From contig JAQVZR010000077.1 of assembly GCA_028708105.1 (NCBI GenBank), forward strand, positions 1 to 7,588: a DNA stretch of 7,588 bases. The letters run 5' to 3'. The notes beneath the pieces are model-generated. The model worked only from the letters and a program-made list of their open reading frames with translations. It had not been told where the DNA came from and searched no databases. Source of the stretch: Desulfoplanes sp. GTDB lineage: Bacteria; Desulfobacterota; Desulfovibrionia; Desulfovibrionales; Desulfomicrobiaceae. A program made the position numbers and the translations under genes. This document shows positions 7,110-7,588 of the stretch, in pieces (positions within the stretch are counted from its first letter, which is position 1; each line of letters begins with the position of its first letter).

Positions 7110-7139
7110 GTAGGGGCACGATGCCGGGCCCTTTTGGGC
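7110..7139 (+). repeat. Possible degenerate GTAGGGGC-type repeat
   Basis: GTAGGGGC at 7110-7117 is followed by CACGATGCC and GGGCCCTTTTGGGC. GGCA/TGCC can form a short stem, and GGGCCC and GGGC words recur, but the pairing is poorer than in the other copies. It sits in the leader of the fusion gene, about 50 bases upstream of its start codon, where it might affect the messenger. Confidence 0.4.
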
Positions 7140-7194
7140 TGACAATTGACCAGACATTATTCAATACACAATCTTGAACGATATTGCATTTTCT

Positions 7195-7248
7195 GTAGGG
7201 GCGCCCCCCCCGTGGGCGCCCTTTTCGGACGTGGGCGCCCTTTTCGGA
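7195..7248 (+). repeat. GTAGGGGC hairpin repeat with duplicated 3' arm
   Basis: GTAGGGGC (7195-7202) opens a hairpin in which GGGCGCCC (7199-7206) pairs with GGGCGCCC (7214-7221). The 3' arm and its tail form a 19-base unit, 7211-7229 (CGTGGGCGCCCTTTTCGGA), repeated exactly at 7230-7248. The organisation is the same as the repeat at 7259-7400 but with a different arm sequence and on the other strand. Confidence 0.8.
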
Positions 7249-7258
7249 TAACACCACC

Positions 7259-7400
7259 ACCCTACGGATTCTGAACATATACGGGGCAGACACATGTGCC
7301 CATAAAGGGCAGACACATGTGCCCATAAAGGGCAGACACATGTGCCCATAAAGGGCAGACACATGTGCCCATAAAGGGCAGACACGGGGGTCTGCCCCTA
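7259..7400 (-). repeat. GTAGGGGC hairpin repeat with arm amplified about fivefold
   Basis: Read on the minus strand, GTAGGGGCAGAC (7400-7389) begins the element; GGGCAGAC (7397-7390) pairs with GTCTGCCC (7383-7376) around a 6-base loop. The 3' arm and tail are then repeated, and the element closes with ATATGTTCAGAATC and GTAGGGT near 7259. The end segment 7259-7280 is nearly identical to 1-22, which marks the two as copies of one family. Confidence 0.8.
7285..7385. repeat. 23-base tandem repeat, four full copies plus nine bases
   Basis: Exact copies lie at 7285-7307, 7308-7330, 7331-7353 and 7354-7376, with a nine-base partial copy at 7377-7385. Each unit carries the 8-base palindrome CACATGTG and the words GGCAGAC and GCCCATAAAG. 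The copies show no differences, pointing to recent or ongoing amplification. The period is not a multiple of three, which argues against coding. Confidence 0.95.
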
Positions 7401-7409
7401 CTACATATT

Positions 7410-7484
7410 GGTTCATCCGGGTAATGCGTAGATGGCCTCTAGAATGCTCCACGGTGCAACAGATACTCTTTTGCCGGATGAGCC
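7410..7484. repeat. Inverted repeat, CCGGATGA type
   Basis: GGTTCATCCGG (7410-7420) can pair with CCGGATGAGCC (7474-7484) with one G-T wobble across a 53-base spacer. It might be a repeat end or a structured leader; no T tract follows, so it is not an obvious terminator. Confidence 0.4.
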
Positions 7485-7561
7485 ATAAATCCATCCTAGT
7501 CGTTTCAATTCACGCGAATGGTGAATTATAAACCTTCCCATACGTTTTCACAAAGAATTTT

Positions 7562-7588
7562 GTAGGGGCAGTTCACGAACTGCCCGTT
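7562..7588 (+). repeat. GTAGGGGC hairpin repeat at the window edge
   Basis: GTAGGGGC (7562-7569) opens a compact hairpin in which GGGCAGTTC (7566-7574) pairs with GAACTGCCC (7577-7585) around two bases. It has the layout of the other copies and is probably cut by the window end, so any arm amplification or tail lies outside. Confidence 0.7.

Larger units (their letters stand above)
7060..7588. other. Gene-free region rich in hairpin repeats
   Basis: This is the leader of the fusion-photolyase operon and beyond. It contains no supportable gene. A reading frame from 7494 continues in phase into the fusion gene, but its first 145 codons translate tandem repeats and have no domain, so it is not treated as coding. 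At least four GTAGGGGC-type repeats lie here (about 7110, 7195, 7259-7400, 7562). A clear promoter for the leftward operon is not visible. Confidence 0.7.

Noticed and set aside
7285..7385. CRISPR array
   Set aside because: The 23-base units abut directly with no unique spacers between them, so this is a simple tandem repeat.
7060..7494. N-terminal extension of the fusion gene, starting at 7494 and adding 145 residues
   Set aside because: The extension translates the 23-base tandem repeats and hairpins, has no domain, and the Rossmann motif with a ribosome site begins at the 7059 start. The open frame is a by-product of repeats without stops in this phase.

Overview
The window looks like an accessory or intergenic-rich stretch of a moderately GC-rich Gram-negative anaerobe. 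The closest feel is a sulfate-reducing deltaproteobacterium (Desulfobacterota). This rests on the gene mix (DUF401 transporter, ArsP-type permease with a DGC zinc protein, class II photolyase) and on dispersed GTAGGGGC hairpin repeats. It is an inference from gene style; no taxonomic marker gene is present.

Layout, left to right. Positions 1-50 hold a hairpin repeat. A rightward gene (141-1424) encodes a polytopic DUF401-family membrane protein and ends at two consecutive hairpin terminators (1444-1498, 1511-1547), which lie between convergent genes. A leftward pair follows: an ArsP-type permease (3174 to 2041) and, 62 bases downstream, a small cysteine-rich DGC-domain protein (1978 to 1553). 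Their upstream region has a sigma-70-like promoter overlapped by a spaced inverted repeat that could be an operator. The gene-free stretch 3175-3685 also carries a 199-base nested inverted-repeat element (3478-3676) resembling a non-autonomous mobile element. A second leftward operon covers 7059 to 3686. It encodes a 676-residue fusion (atypical SDR, DUF2867, and a C-terminal pyridoxamine-oxidase-like split barrel) whose stop codon overlaps the start of a class II CPD photolyase (ATGA). Positions 7060-7588 contain no convincing gene but at least four hairpin repeats of one loose family, two of them with tandem amplification of one arm.

How the genes may work together. The permease and DGC protein form a probable metal or metalloid export and handling unit: both carry CSC-type cysteine clusters and the promoter looks repressible. 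The SDR/DUF2867/flavin-barrel fusion and the photolyase are translationally coupled, suggesting a shared light- or DNA-damage-related role whose chemistry is unknown for the fusion. The DUF401 transporter stands alone with unknown substrate.

The strongest candidates for something undescribed are the three-domain fusion coupled to the photolyase and the arm-amplifying repeat family at both window ends. No defence system, CRISPR array, RNA gene or complete insertion sequence is visible.
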